Positions 22,601 through 35,900 of a DNA stretch of 64,000 nt are shown one piece after another. A program made the translations under genes and the position numbers. Under the pieces are notes generated by a model. The model saw nothing but the letters and a program-made list of their open reading frames with translations. It had not been told where the DNA came from and ran no database searches. The DNA is from Aristolochia californica (lineage: Eukaryota > Streptophyta > Magnoliopsida > Piperales > Aristolochiaceae), in NCBI GenBank assembly GCA_029961685.1, contig JARWKL010000016.1, positions 4,651,207 to 4,715,206 on the forward strand. Reading direction: 5' to 3'. How positions within the stretch are numbered: the first letter of the stretch is position 1; the number at the start of each line of letters is the position of its first letter.

Positions 22601-25600
22601 CATCTAAATTTGATTTCCAATGCAAGTCATGTAAGCTTGGGAAGCATCAAAGAGCATCATTTCCTTCAAGTCATTCATCTAATAGTAGTCTCTTTGAGAT
22701 AATTCATTCAAATGTATGGGGACCTTGTCCTGTCTAGTACGTTTGGTTGCAAATATTTTTTTGTCCTTTATTGATAAGTTTAGCTAAACTACTTGGGTGT
22801 ATTTCCTAGAAGAGAAATCTGAAGCATTCAATGCATTTTTTATTTTCAACAATGAAATAAAAACTCAAAATGGTGCTTCACTTCGAATTCTGCATACTGA
22901 TAATGGGCTTGAATTTGTGAATCACAAGTTTACTTCATTTTTTCACTCTATGGGTGTTACTCATCAATCATCTTATGTGTATACTCTACAACAAAATGGA
23001 GTTGCAGAAAGAAAAAAATCGTCATTTGTTGGAAGTTGTGGGGACTATGTTATTTCATATGCATCTTCCCAAATCATATTAGGGTGATGCAGTTCTCACT
23101 ACTTGTTTTCTTATTAACATGATGTCTTCCTTTGTGATTGGAGACAAGATTCCATTTCAGGTGTTTCAGCCTGATAATGAGTTATTTCCCTTGTCTTCTC
23201 ATATTTTTGGTTTTATTTGTTTTGTGAATGTGTTGGATCCTGCATTTGATAAACTTTCTCCTAAAGCAATTAAAGGTGTTTTTTGGGTTATTCATGCACA
23301 CAAAAGGGGTATAAATGTTATTGTCCTTCTACCAGGAAAACCCTTATTTCAGCTAAGGTTACATTTTTTTAAGACACCATATTTCTCTATGTCAACATCT
23401 TTGCCCGTTACTTCTTTCCAACCAAATCATGTTGCTCCTAGTCTAGTGGAGGAGACTTCTAGCACAATGCCACTAGTTGAAACATCAAAACCATTGAGGG
23501 TGTATCAACGCAGAAATTTTCATAAGACACCACAGAAGAATCTCTTTCTGCTACCTACGCCAGAACCTTCTTTGTTTGAAGCTCCTAAGGTAAGTGATTT
23601 ACATCTTCATGTTGTTATTCATAAAGGTGTCCGTGCTTGCACAACATATCCTATTTCTCAGTAGGTCTCTTTGATTCTCTATCTAGGTCTTTTAAAGAGT
23701 TTACTTGGTCACTGTCTTCTTGTACTATTCCTTCTTCTGCGCAAGAAGTATCATTGTCCCTTTCATGGAAACAGGCTATTGACATAGAGATGGAGGCTTT
23801 ATTTGATCCTTAAACACAGACATTATGTGATCTGTCTTGTGATGCTATAGTTGCAAGATGTCGTTGGGTGTACACAGTTAAGTATAATGTTGATGGCTCC
23901 ATTAAAAGGTATAAAGCCTGCTTTGTTGCAAAAGGATATACCCCGACTTATGGAATTGATGTATTTGGGACATTCTCTCTTGTAGCCAAATTATATTCTA
24001 TTGGGATTCTGGTTTCCATGGCAGTGACTCAAGATTCGCTTTTATATCAATTGGATATCAAAAACACATTCTTATATGGAGACTTGGATGAGGAAGTGTA
24101 TCTAAAGCAGCCTCTTATGTATATTGCTTAAGGGGAGATAGAAAAAGTATGTAAGTTGAACAAGGCAATATACGGTCTCAAGCAAAGTCCTTGGGCATGG
24201 TTTGACAAGTTCACAAAGTAGTTATGTCTTTAGATATCTCTAGAAGTCATCATTATCATTCATTATTCACTTTAAAAAGACATATTGGAATTGTGATACC
24301 ACTTGGTTATGTGGATGATATAGTCTTATTCGAAAGCAATGTGCTAGGGATGGAAAAGGTAAAACATACCTCGCTAAGCACTTCCAAACAAGGGTCACTG
24401 ATATATTATCTAGGAATTGAGGTAGTTAGAAGTAAAATTGGAGTTGTATTGACTCAATGTGAGTATGTGACAGAAATGTTGTAGGAGTATGGGTTACTTG
24501 GGGAAAAACCTGCAAAAATTCTTATAGAAACCAGTCACAACCTCCATGAAGATGATAGTACAGAGCTGACAAACAAGACCATGTATAGAAGATTGGTAGG
24601 TAAACTTATTTATGCTATTGTCACTCATCCAAATTTTTCCTTTGTTGTTAGTATGGTCAACCAGTCTATGGACTGCCCTCATAAGACATTTAGAATCAGC
24701 CCACCAAATAATATTAAGGTACTTAAAGAATACCAGGAAAAGGTTAGGTGTATAAGCCTCATGGTAACATGAAGATTGAGCATATTCAAATGCAAAATAC
24801 ACAGGATGAAAATTGGACCGAAAATCCACAATTGGCTATTATGTTTTTGTTAGTGGAACCTAGTTAGCTGGAAAAGTAAAAAATTATATTATTGCATTGA
24901 AATTATGCTCACTCGGTATGGACAAAACTCATCAGCAAAATTGGCTACAATACTGCTCCTCCCAAAATCTCATATCTACAATCCATCACAAAGGTTAATC
25001 TCCCTAAATTTGGAAAGCTATTAATCTCCTGCTGCGTTGGTCACATTATCTGGGCCCTTTGGAAAGAACGGAATAACAGAAGGTTTAATAAAAAATCTCT
25101 TCCCGACAATTTTCTTAGCAACCGAATTGTTGGGCAAGTTACTTCTTGGATTCGTATGAGAAAAGAATTTAAAAAACTCGAAGGAATCAACATTCGAGAG
25201 AATTGGGATCTTGTTGCAAAAATGTCTCATCTCCCCCGCCCTCCGATTATGGAGACTTGATCTCTTCCCCCGGTTGGATTTTTTAAACTAAATTTTGATG
25301 GAAGTGTGTTGGGTTGTCCAGAGCCTATTGGATATGGAGGGGTTATTCATGACGATAAAGGAAGTTTTCTCTTCTCTTTTTCCGGGCCAATCGGGATATC
25401 AGACTCAACTACAGTCGAGCTATCTAGGTTGTTTAATGGCCTGAAACTGTTTCATCAGAGGATGGTAGGACCTTTATATGTTGAAGGCGATTCTCAAGTT
25501 GTCATCAGTTGGTGTAAGAAGACATGTAAACCTCCTTGGCGTCACTGGGATCTTTTTGATGATATATGTATTTTAACTTCCCATTACAATGTATGTGGAA

Positions 25601-27436
25601 TCATATTCCTAGATCCGCTAATCACTTAGTGGATAGTCAAGCTAAATCAGGTGTTTTTCTCCAACATCTTGCTGTGGAGGAAGGTCCTGTTAAGTAAGGT
25701 TTGTATTATTTTCTCTCAGTAATATATTCATACCTCTTCTGTCTGCTCTAGTATAGAAGTTGCATATACAACAATGGCTAATATAGTCAGTGAGGCTATG
25801 TTTATCTATTGCGATAATCAAACTGCAATCTTTATTGCTAGTAACCCTATATTCCATGAATGCACAAAATTTGTGAAATTTGATTGTCATTTTATCCATG
25901 ATGCAATGAACCATGGTTATTCTTTTATGTTCGATCTTCTAATCAGATTGGTGATATTTTACTAAAGCTAAAGAATTTAGGATTTTTTGTAACAAGCTAA
26001 GGCCTCTTGATATGTATACGTTCCAGCTTGAGGGGTAATGTTTGAAACCATGCAAGGGTATTTTAGTCATTTTCCACTTTCTGATACACAATTCTTGAGG
26101 TAGCACTTGGCTATATATCATGTTAGAATTCTTTAGTCCAATTTTGGTTAAGTTTTGAGTTGTATTGAGTGAGTTGTTAAGGTTTATGTTGTAAAGGGTA
26201 TTTTTGTAATCTTGTATCAATTTCAATTAAATGAGTTTTAATAGAGGAAAGGGGCTCGATTTTGAGCCTTAAAGTGTGCTGCCTCACGCACACTTGCCCT
26301 CTCTTTCTTCTCCTTTCTTCTTCTTTCTTCTTATTCTCTCTAAAGCATGCACCTTTACAAGTATTGAGTAACTACTCCTAAAGCTCTTCTTTTAGCAAGT
26401 CCCATCCTCAAATAAATATTTGAAGTTAGGAGGTCTCTTTCCCATAAATAAACATATGATCTTTCAAACCTGAATCCATATGGGACTATACTTAACAATC
26501 CCCTCATCAAACCTAAACTCAGGGTCTAGTTATCTATTACAAAATGGATTCATCAAACAGTTTAAGTGTCCCTATAACCAAAAGTGACATCATGTCAAAT
26601 GTATGAATTACAACATAAGTTTACCATAAATGAGTGAGGTTTGCATGTTCCTTCAGACAGTTATGGTTTGAAAATGTAAAAAAATGAACATACCCTACTC
26701 ACTGGGCAATGTCATTGCTCCTAGACTACCATGAAAGCCATGCTACAAAAGAGAAAAGGAAAAAAACCAAAAACCATCATCATAAGAGCTTGCAAAAAAC
26801 AGGAGTGCTAAAGTTGATGCATCAGCTAGTGAATATTTGAGAAAATTCTATAAAATACAGAAATGTAATCCAACTGACCCGTGCAGCTCCTTTGCTGTGA
26901 GCTTGGTAGGTGGCTCCATCTTTGTTTTCACCATACCAGTAGTATGTCCCTGATCTCTCCACATAAAGAACGCCTCCACCATGGGCTTGAATAGTGTTTC
27001 CATCAGTGTCCAACCACATCCTACCAGGGAAAAAGTACAAGCTATCATTCTGTCTCACCCTCATGGGATCCACTGCAGTTTTACCACTGGGGAAGAACAC
27101 AAGCCTTATCTGGGAAGAATCGTCAAGAAACTCATCAATCAAAGAAGGCTTCTTATTTCCTCTCCGTTTTGCAGCGCGAGGCGATCGCTGACGGGGTGGT
27201 GCAAATTGGAAATTTTCTTCCTCAACCTCTTCAAGCTCTTTTATTAGAGGGAAACGACTCAGCCCAACTTGCTTTTCTCTTAGTTGTTTGTGACTTGTGA
27301 GGGAATAAAAATGGATCAGAAGGATAATACCCACTAGACTCCACACTAGAGCTGGTAAACTGCATCTGCTTCCTGCATTGCAATCGAAAGCAGATGATTT
27401 CTTGTATTTGTTTCTCATCCTCATTTTCTCCCCCAT
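19689..27436 (-). CDS. GH43B: Golgi GH43 exo-beta-1,3-galactosidase-like protein
   Basis: Two exons, 26879-27436 and 19689-20543, join at Arg|Val in phase 0 to give 470 residues, the usual length of the plant family. The N-terminus is basic, followed by a single hydrophobic span at about 27-45 (type II anchor), then a Pro/Arg-rich stem. The GH43 five-blade propeller follows, with RMWLDTDGNTIQAHGGGVLY, NVLERPKVIYN, RPHGFDSRDMTMFKDDDG, QHREAPAVFKHQGTYYMITS and MADRWNP. The Asp and Glu of these blades carry the conserved acidic positions. Arabidopsis relatives (At3g49880, At5g67540) are known as Golgi exo-beta-1,3-galactosidases acting on arabinogalactan side chains; activity here is inferred by family. 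An alternative start at 27424 (MRMRNKYKK) is possible. The 6.3-kb intron is filled with retroelement remnants. Confidence 0.93.
22261..22479 (-). mobile_element. Possible LINE RNase H fragment
   Basis: The minus-strand frame contains HPQGWLQLNLDTSSGSDLGL, which resembles the start of the plant LINE RNase H domain (P..GW.KLN.DGS..G..G..G). The acidic Asp is kept but little else, and the flanking sequence is too decayed to extend the match. Low confidence. Confidence 0.35.
24890..25690 (+). mobile_element. LINE 3' fragment with RNase H domain, nested in the copia remnant
   Basis: The frame reads HIIWALWKERNNRRF at about 25040, the Trp-rich linker that typically precedes RNase H in plant LINEs. 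GFFKLNFDGSVLG then follows at about 25275, and VEGDSQVVISWCKK near 25480, both conserved strings of that RNase H type. One stop (about 25258) and a frameshift near the end make it non-functional. Copia reverse transcriptase ends just upstream and copia RNase H resumes just downstream, so this looks like an insertion into the older copia element. Confidence 0.75.
26039..26347 (+). repeat. Likely 3' LTR of the decayed copia element
   Basis: It begins TGTTTGAAACC directly after a purine-rich tract and the end of copia RNase H. It contains a promoter-like AT-rich part and a CT-rich 3' part. The right boundary is an estimate (…TAAAGCA), since the matching 5' LTR is absent from the window. Confidence 0.55.
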
Positions 27437-29181
27437 TTATCTCCAATTAAAGAAAATGCAACCTATACGAGCCAAGTTCAAGCATATTAATAACATATTC
27501 AGATTATCTACGCTTTCCAGTGCATCTGTTGTAAGGAAACAAAATGAGAACACCGCCGTGGAAGGCAAAGCCAAACTTGTACCAAACCGAGTTTTGCTCT
27601 CAGAGGTAGAGAAACAAAATGAAACTGACTTGCATAAAATTCAACTGCAAGATAGGTGCTCACGAACGATAGAGAAAATTATCACTGGTTACTGTGACTC
27701 ACATAATCCGAAGGTGCAATAAACTGACTGCTGGCTCATTAGAAACAGAGAAAACTTTATCTATGACCCATTTTTTCAGTCAATCACATCTTTTTACCTC
27801 CCTGAAGATACCACAAAATTGTATGCTGAATCCCGCGAAATTGGAAATAACTTCCATATCATCCTCACGAATTCATACACACAAGGAAACAGAGAATGTG
27901 TCCTACTTCTCGCAGCAACAGTAAACGCACAATCGCAATATTCTAGAATAATCAATAAGCCAAGAAAACAAAAGTTAAATGTCCACAATTTCTTTAAATC
28001 AGTTTCGGAGTGCACGAAGAAACAACTATTTTGACATACTCTTAGAAACATGCTCAATGGTACTCTCTCTGCTGGATAAATTCGTGGCAAGACTTTGAAA
28101 GTAAACTAAAAGAAAAATGAAAAATAAAAGGAAAGAACGGAAAAAAAAGCACCACAAAAAGTAAAATAAAATAAACGAACAAAGACGTTTTTTTCCTTAA
28201 AAAAGAATACAAAAGTACGCAATAACCAAAAACACCACCACCCCAGTTGAGATAATTATGTCGAAATCCAAACATATATCACAGATCTACAAGCGCCAGC
28301 TCCAAACCAACAGAGCAGCAGAATTCAGAACCATGAAAAATTCCAGAAGAGCACCAACCTCTCCTGATGACAGACGGAGCATGCGAGGACATGGGTCTCG
28401 GCGACAAGCTCCTTTCCACCATTTAATCACCAGAAAATCTGCTCGAGGACCCCTAGCTCAACCACAGTACATCGTCTCAAACCGGCTTATCTCCCTATTA
28501 TGCGTATGATTTCGTACTCACGAGACGAGATTCGAGGAGTCAATTTTTGCTCCCCCAAGTGCCCGTTGCGATCGACACCAGCTCAACACTCACGTCAATG
28601 ATTACCAGGGAGGTAAACCGTAGCTTATTTTTCAATTCTCGCGAATCTATGGATGACTTCCGATTAAAGCTCCCTCTCTTTTGATCTTAAGAAGCGGAGC
28701 TGTCAACTTTGGACAGTTCTAATTTAAAACTTTTAGCTCCAGAGGAATCCCAAGTCCACTCGGGTACATCTTTCCCCAACAAACAAGGCTACCAGACGAT
28801 TCGACCAAATACTACTGCTCACCCGAGACATTTCTGCTGGTTGGTCTTGACTCTTGATACCATTTTTAATGTAGCTTTAAAGATGACTCACTCGTTTGAC
28901 CAACCAATGACATGTTGACACATCAGAAGATAATGTCACAACAAAGTTCATAAGGGACCCATATTTGGACTCATTAATCCATCTCTTTTATTTTCTTGGA
29001 GATTTCCTAGGAGGTCTCATGAAGAATTAGAGACCTACAGAATATACCTATACACAATTTCACTGTACAGTGGCCGGGTTTGACCCATGGCGATCAACTA
29101 CAGTGACCAAATTTTGGGAAAACAACTGTACATTTCTCTCTAATGTTGGTTTCTGGCTGAATCAACTCCTTCGGAGTATAA
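27437..29181. other. Spacer: GH43 upstream region and 3' flank of the membrane-protein gene
   Basis: This interval holds the GH43 5' leader and promoter, then the 3' region of the next minus-strand gene. Several short frames (27378-28509) overlap one another in opposite strands without family features. No RNA gene or repeat was recognised. Confidence 0.5.
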
Positions 29182-31391
29182 TCAGCTTCCCCTACGAGCT
29201 CTCAGTATCCAAACGATCACCAAGACGACCATTGAGACAGAGAGCGCAAGCATGGAGGACCACAGCAGCCGAATTGAAGACTTCAGGGGCTTGCATTGAT
29301 GATGTAGAATATCAGAGAATGTGTCCTCAAGGAATGAGCAATGCGTTAAGCTGTAAAGCTCTGGGAGGACATCGATGATTCCCTGAATGGATTGGCTATA
29401 TGCTTTGGCCATGTCGATGGATGTCCCCGACAGAAATTTCCGACTCAGGTCGCAGGTTATTGTCGTCTCTTCTTCTGGGCATTCCAGCCTGTTCAGGACC
29501 TGGGCATGGAATGAATTTAATGAGATCATCTTCTGGTCTGGAGTAGTCGTGTTATATGTTGAAGATTACCTTTGGGACGTCACTAATCGGGATCGTGTCC
29601 TTGGAACAATTCTTAGGATCGTACTGGTAATCGGGTGCCTCTGAAAATGGGTCGCAGACGAATCTAAATCCTCCCTGCAGGCTGGCTGTTTGATCGACTA
29701 ATGGAAGCAGCGTGTCGAGATTTCTGATCTTGGAATTCACCTGCAAATGCCCAGAAACAGTGGCTGTTGATCATTTTCTTTCGCTCAGTTTGAGGTTCAA
29801 TTCAAACAAATACCTGGCTAATGACCGTATGAACTCCGAGGCCAATCTCTGACATGACGGCGTCCGCAGAGGTCTGGTTGAGGCACGGAAGCATTGATCT
29901 CAAACTGTTCTCGTCCGGCGTTCTCGTATATTCTTCCAAAGCAGAGCAAGCGTCTCGGATGAGACTGCAATGTAAGCAAACTTTGGATGTCAGATAATGA
30001 GATTTTAAAGAAGATTTTGACGAACCGTTCATGGTGCCTGAGATGAATTAGAAGTGCTTTACTGATACGAATTTTAGCCGAAATCCGATTTTTTCCACAA
30101 TTGTACAGCGAGGAGGAGGTAAATACTCACGTAAATTCGACGAATTCCAAGCCTTCAAGAACCCAACATAAAGCTGTTAATAACAAGCATATGAACATTA
30201 TCCTGGAAACAGAGAGCGATTAAAATGGAAAATAAGAAGTCCGTAAATAGAAAAACTCAACCGAAGTTTAATAAATTTTTCTTACGTGATGAAGCAGAGA
30301 CGCCAACGTAGCAGCATTACAACTGAACCCACAAACAGAAATCCTATCAATGAAGGATTCGTAATGAGAAATCGGAAGAAAATTTACAAGGAGAGATACC
30401 GACCAAATGCGCCAACAACCAACACCAGAGCAGCACAGGCTGCTCCCAGAGTTACTCCATTCCTGGAAACATGAACAGCAGATAAAAAAGGATTGAAGTT
30501 CCTTAAAATCTGAAAGAAGAGTAGAGTAATTTGGGAAATGAAAACTTACGAAATGTGAATGGCTAAACCAATGGAACGCCGATTCTCGTGCACCACACGA
30601 CGTATGACTCGGGATTGGTATTGGAGCTCCTCCGATGTTAAGTTTAACCGGGAACTGGCCGCTTCGTCGTATTCACGAAGAAGAAGGTGCATATTGTCCA
30701 CGGCCCCCGTCACCGCCCGAATGTTCTTCCGAACATCCACGACTGTTTCTTCCACGGTTTCTATCAGCTTCTTCGCTTTCTTGTTGAAGCTCTGATTTGC
30801 CGCAACGATGATACCAGATACTACTCTTAAAGAGTTTCAAGAATCGAATTTTTTTTGTCAAAATATGTTGATATGGTTCGCTTCCTCAGGAATGGAAAAG
30901 CTCAGGGAAAAGGTTTAATAGTCACGAACTTACATGACAAGCAACGTGAGAAGAAGGATGATCAGAAACGGGAAGAAAGAACAACAATCTGAGTGACCCA
31001 AAATGGCAGGCTCCTCTCGCATACTCCTTCTCAAGATGAAAATCCCAAATCCTAATCCCCCCAACAACCAAATTCCCGCCGTTGCGTACCCATGAACGCC
31101 GGTGAAAACCAGGGACTGCCGAGGAAAACCGAGAAAGAAAGGCAGAAAAAGATATAAGAATACCCATCAAGCAAAACGCTGAAGATCCAGTCCAGGATAA
31201 AATTTAAATAATCTTACCGACCAATAATGCCGATCCCTGATGTCAAAATCTCCATTATAAGGTTTAAATCCTCGGAGAGGGTCTGGTCTACTGAAGCTGA
31301 ACCTCTGTTCCGTAACGGAGGTAACCAGAACAGAAGAAGCAACCAACAAGAAGAAAATTAAAGGGAGGAGGAGCCCATTTGCTTTGATCAT
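29182..31391 (-). CDS. Conserved plant multi-pass membrane protein (At5g67550/At2g12400-like)
   Basis: Nine exons: 31218-31391, 30934-31115, 30550-30825, 30404-30462, 30286-30322 (37 nt), 30131-30202, 29814-29964, 29570-29740 and 29182-29499. The phases all close to 479 residues. The N-terminus is a signal-peptide-like hydrophobic stretch, then RPDPLRGFKPYNGDFDIRD and HYWSSLVFTGVHGYA. Hydrophobic spans follow at about residues 67-86, 106-133, around 215-245, 246-265, and a last one near the C-terminus (MLALSVSMVVLVIVWILRA). A Cys-containing loop with FVCDPFSEAPDYQY and a C.....C pattern (CPEEETTITCDLS) lies between the last two spans, presumably extracytosolic. The fold plan resembles tweety-like proteins (large Cys loop), but that is inference. 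Function is not established. Confidence 0.85.
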
Positions 31392-32911
31392 GGTGAAAGC
31401 GAAACGGGTTCCGGCGGGAAGAGAAAAAGAGTTTTCATGAACGTGGAATTTGTAACTGAAGGTGGTGCAGAAGACAGCAGGAAAACAAGAGCGAATTTTA
31501 CTGGCTTCCTCAGAAAGTTAAGGATAGCTTGTGGCCGCGGCATGGGTTTCTCTTTTTTGTTTTATTTCTCTCAAATCGTACTCTTCCCGGTGGTGAAGAT
31601 TCAGGACAGACCGAGTATTCAGCTTTGGAGGATGCTAATTCAGGTTTTCTGGCTACGAGAGGCTTTAAATTATGTCTATGGAACTCATCAAATTTTAACA
31701 ACCATTGAATAGTACTTTGAGCTGGATTGAGAAATGGCCCATTCTCCTGAAGTTAGTTTTTTTCATTTCATGCTAGAAAAATGAGAAATCGGTAATTATT
31801 TTTCTCAAAAATAGTTAGTGAAAAAGATAATTCGATCGTTATTTATTTTTATTAATTATTTTTTATAATAATAATGATCAAATTCTTATTTTCTTTTTTT
31901 TCTAGGGTTCTAAATGACAGCCCCAATCCCCCACACAAAAGGAGGGGGGAGCCCTACCCACCCCCACATCTAGGCTTACATAAATGGACAATAGGCATGA
32001 GAAATGGATAGCATCATTGGGGACCAAATACCAGCCCCTACTCTCCTTTGTGCTACCTCTTACTTAATTTAAGAACCAAATTGGCCCAAATCTCTATACT
32101 AATTACCCAGTTTACTACCCTTACATATTAAATTATTAAACTGCTCTTGGAGATGGCTCATAACAAGTAGCTTCCTGTTAGTGAATGGGTGTATTGAAGG
32201 TAGTTTACAATTAATATATGTTAATTATTATGATTCAGACTTGCTCACTTGATTATGTTTTTACCTTTTCTCTGTAGATTTCAAACCTCTGTATCTTGAA
32301 ATTCAACTTTACTTAACAATCTGGTTTGGCAATATTTCTTTCTGACAATAGGTTTGGCTCGATTTCGCTGAAATGATTCTGATGAGCACCCGATTCAGTT
32401 TGATCATTTAATCTATATCATTCAGGGATAAATTAAAACATCAATTCAAGTGACTCGATCTACAGTTCATCTTTTTGCTCATTTTATTACACCCTACCAA
32501 ATCAATTTATTATCTTGGAAAGATTCAGAAAACTTGACACTATGAAAATCTCAAACTACACGACTGGATGAATAGAGAGAGAGAGAGACAAAATCATGAC
32601 ACAAATTTCACAACATGCACTATTAAAAATGTCATTACACAAAATCAGTGTGTAATATCATTGATACATAAACCCAAATCATCTTCAAGCTCCAATATAG
32701 AGCCAAACTGTACAGGCCCCCCACAGGTGTCTCCCTAATCCAAAGCTCAGAATTATTTCACAATAATAGGCCATGGACAAGCTAATCAGAGGAAATGAAG
32801 ATAATCGATCAGAGAAACAAAGCAGACCAGTTAGCCAACGAGAGCAGCAGATTACAAACCACCAGCTAACATCACAGAACTCCTGAAGTTCTACCTAAGA
32901 AACTAAGCTGT
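31392..32911. other. Spacer upstream of the membrane-protein gene and downstream of ARL8
   Basis: A short promoter region comes first, followed by AT-rich DNA with a GGGGGAG/CCCC patch near 31925-31965 and a (GA)n run near 32575-32589. The part next to 32911 is the ARL8 3' untranslated region. No gene was recognised. Confidence 0.5.
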
Positions 32912-35900
32912 TCAACTTTTTGACTTAGAATGCTTCACAAGCCAATCGATCACAGAGTCAATATTGGTTGAGTTCTTGCAAGAGATCATGAAGCAACATA
33001 CTTCCCTATCTGTGATTGACTTGAGACCCCTGCAAAACCAAATCAGAATGGTTCAAAAAGGAAATCTGAAGATGACATTGCTGCTGAGAGGCTTACACTG
33101 AAATTTGAAGATGACACTTGCTCTAAACAATGAAATTTTGGTTTCCACTACCATGCAAATCGTGTACAAGGATTTAGATACAGACCCCCTTCAAGAGGGT
33201 CATCTATATACACCACCAAGAAAATCCTCATTGTAAGACCCTTCCCAACCATGTCAGGGTTTCATGCCTTAAAAAACTGTTAATCATCCTTTTTTAAGAA
33301 GGTGAACTGCTGCTAATCATCTTATCATCCCTAGGTTGGATGATGGGAAAAGACTCTTCTCAAAGTAAACCATTTCCATTTTCTAGATAACTTGATTATA
33401 AATGTTTGTTTTGACAGTTTGAACTGTGAAGGATGATTTACCATTCTCTAGTAAATGGTCCTTAGATAACAGGTTCATGTCAGTGTATCAGTTTCAGAAA
33501 AGGTATTTTGTAAATGGCTACATGAAGGATTTTTTTGTGAGGGGTGAGCATGACTTGTTTCATTTTCTGGGTTTTCTTTGTAAATGGATACATGAAGGAT
33601 TACCAAAAATCTGCTACTTCCATGGTGGTGTCTAGGGTGGTGTATATAGATGCTACAAGTACGTAAACTAGTCATAGTTGAAAACAAGACTAGCGCTCAA
33701 GATGCAACTGTACTAACTTACATTTGATCCATCAACCCTTGTTTTGAAAGAGCTTCTGGCTTGTCTACTTTGTTTCCCAGTACCAGCAATGGGATTCCAC
33801 TCAATGAGGGCTTGTTCAATAGGTCATGCAGCTCACTCTTGGAGATGGGAACGTTGTCACGATCTGCTGCATCAACGACATAACTACCAGAAGGGCAGGT
33901 AGTCAGACCATCTTTCTGCTAATGTAGACTAGATTAAGGTAATTGAACAGAACAGAACTCAAGAACCACTATCAGCACGAAATTATAAGTTACCATTATC
34001 ATCATAACAGCATACTAGCATTGTATTCCATATAAACATTATGAAAGAAGTGAAGACAAGAATCACAATGCAGAATCATGTCATCCTCAATGAGCAGACC
34101 AAGTGCTGATCGTGAAGGCAAGATAATATGGGAAACACAAATTGCTGCACTTTACAGTCGATGTGCAATTTATTCAGAGTATATAGCAAGATTCAGTTAT
34201 CCTAAATGGATCAATGTTCTAATAACCAAAGTTCCTATAACTCTAGCATGGAATTATGCTTGCTGTTCCTCATCAAATTGTATTAGGGGAGCACACATGG
34301 AAAAGAAAAACAAAGAAGAAGCTCTCGTCAGTGCCAACTAACATAATACCACTTTAGAAAACAACAACAAGATTTTTCACACAAGTTTGCAAGTTCCATC
34401 TTATATAGCACAAAAGAAAGAGTCTCACTCTTGAAATGAGAGTAAGAAACAGTAGACAGAGAGAATTGCAATATAAGTTATAAACTGCCTCATCCAACTC
34501 AACCAATTATCATTGAACATTCTGTTTTCGACTTTATGACAATAGTCCTCATGATTCTGGGGTTAATATTTATTCCTTTCTTTCTCCTTTTTATGAGGCA
34601 ATTGTCCACACCTTTCTAGCCTAGTCCCCTGCTGCTTCCTCTACTGCTTCGTTGAAATAGTTTAGGCAGTATAACTAGATCTAGTGGACCCATAAGAACA
34701 ATCCCACAAAACCAGGTTGTTTTTCAATAAACAAACAAGGTTTATAAGCCTTATAAGCTAAAAGAAAAAGAGGGATGGGCTGCACATCTTCGAGATGAGG
34801 AGCTTTATTTTCCATCCCATGCTGGAAAACACAATCTGTGGAAGAATTGGAGCAAGTTTATCAGTTTTGAAAGAGTATCCAAGTCTGTCACAGTTCCAAA
34901 AGATTTGACTCCAGACTAAGGTCCTGCATCAGATTCATTCTTAAATAGACGAAGGGGAGTAAGAAAAAGAAAAAGAAACAAAGAGGTTAATAAAATCGTG
35001 CATAGTATTCATACTGATCAAGATGACCATCTCATTTAATCAGTACATAGCCACGACTCTATAAAACAAATCATCATTGAGCACCATGGAAATTGAAATT
35101 CTAAAGAGACCATAGAATATAGCTTAAAACATTAGAGTTAGATATGATTACAAACCCATGAAACTAAAATAATTACAAGTAACCATTTAAAATATACAAA
35201 AAACGACACTTTATTTTCACAAACACAGAAGAACTGAAAATTGCCATTCATGAAAAGCAAGAAAAACACATACTGAAAATAAATGAGAATAATTTCAAAA
35301 TTGAACGAAATAAGTAGAAAATTATGTGTGGTAAGAAAATAAGGAGAAAGCCAATAAAGCTCAATAGCAAAATGAAACTAGATATACATCAACCAAAAAT
35401 TCAAAGATTGCTCAAGAAGACACGAATAAATTGAAAGTAAGACCTTTGGTACTAGTTTAAAGGGGGGCAAAAGAGGAAACAAGAACATCAGATGGTAGAA
35501 TCTTTGGTTACGTCCTCCAAATAACTATCTGCACTTGACACTGCTAGATCATTTCCAAAATAGCGCTAGTGCCAGTTGAGAAAATCTAGGGCAAATCAGG
35601 AAAATAGGAAAGATAAACTAAAAATAATATAAAATAAAATAAATGGGATTATAAAAATAACTAATTTCAACAATAATTGGTGGGTCCATTGGAGCCAAAT
35701 GGGTATACTGGTGTCTCCACCAAGTTTCATTATAGTAATTTCCTCTAAAGTGGCAGTCATAGAACACAATTCATTTTTATCAAGTGCTTAAACAAGAAGA
35801 ATCAATGTTTGTTTATCAAAATTTAATGGTCAAGATGTAAGAGATCTCAAGGGAAAAGCAACTTCAACATTTTATCCACAATTCCCATCTCAACACTCTG

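Larger units (their letters stand above)
22490..26347 (+). mobile_element. Decayed 5'-truncated copia retrotransposon, interrupted by a LINE fragment
   Basis: Copia pol pieces occur in order on the plus strand: pre-integrase and integrase start (about 22540-22790), integrase core with LRILHTDNGLEFVNHKF and HQSSYVYTLQQNGVAERK (about 22797-23090), integrase tail (23119-23664), reverse transcriptase (23868-24480, with YKACFVAKGYTPTYGIDVF and GYVDDIVLF), and RNase H/3' end (about 25720-26030). A purine-rich GCTTGAGGGG precedes a TG at 26039 that starts a likely 3' LTR, ending near 26347. Frameshifts and stops are numerous. Gag, protease and the 5' LTR are missing. The LINE piece at 24890-25690 lies between RT and RNase H. 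The element is antisense to the GH43 gene. Confidence 0.85.
20544..26878 (-). other. 6.3-kb intron of the GH43 gene
   Basis: Donor CGG|GTCAGT at 26878 and acceptor TTTAG|GTTGAC at 20544. The segment 20544-22260 is AT-rich with no recognised feature, apart from an A-rich run near 21839-21853. From 22261 to about 26347 it is retroelement sequence, annotated separately. From 26348 to 26878 no feature was seen. Confidence 0.7.
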
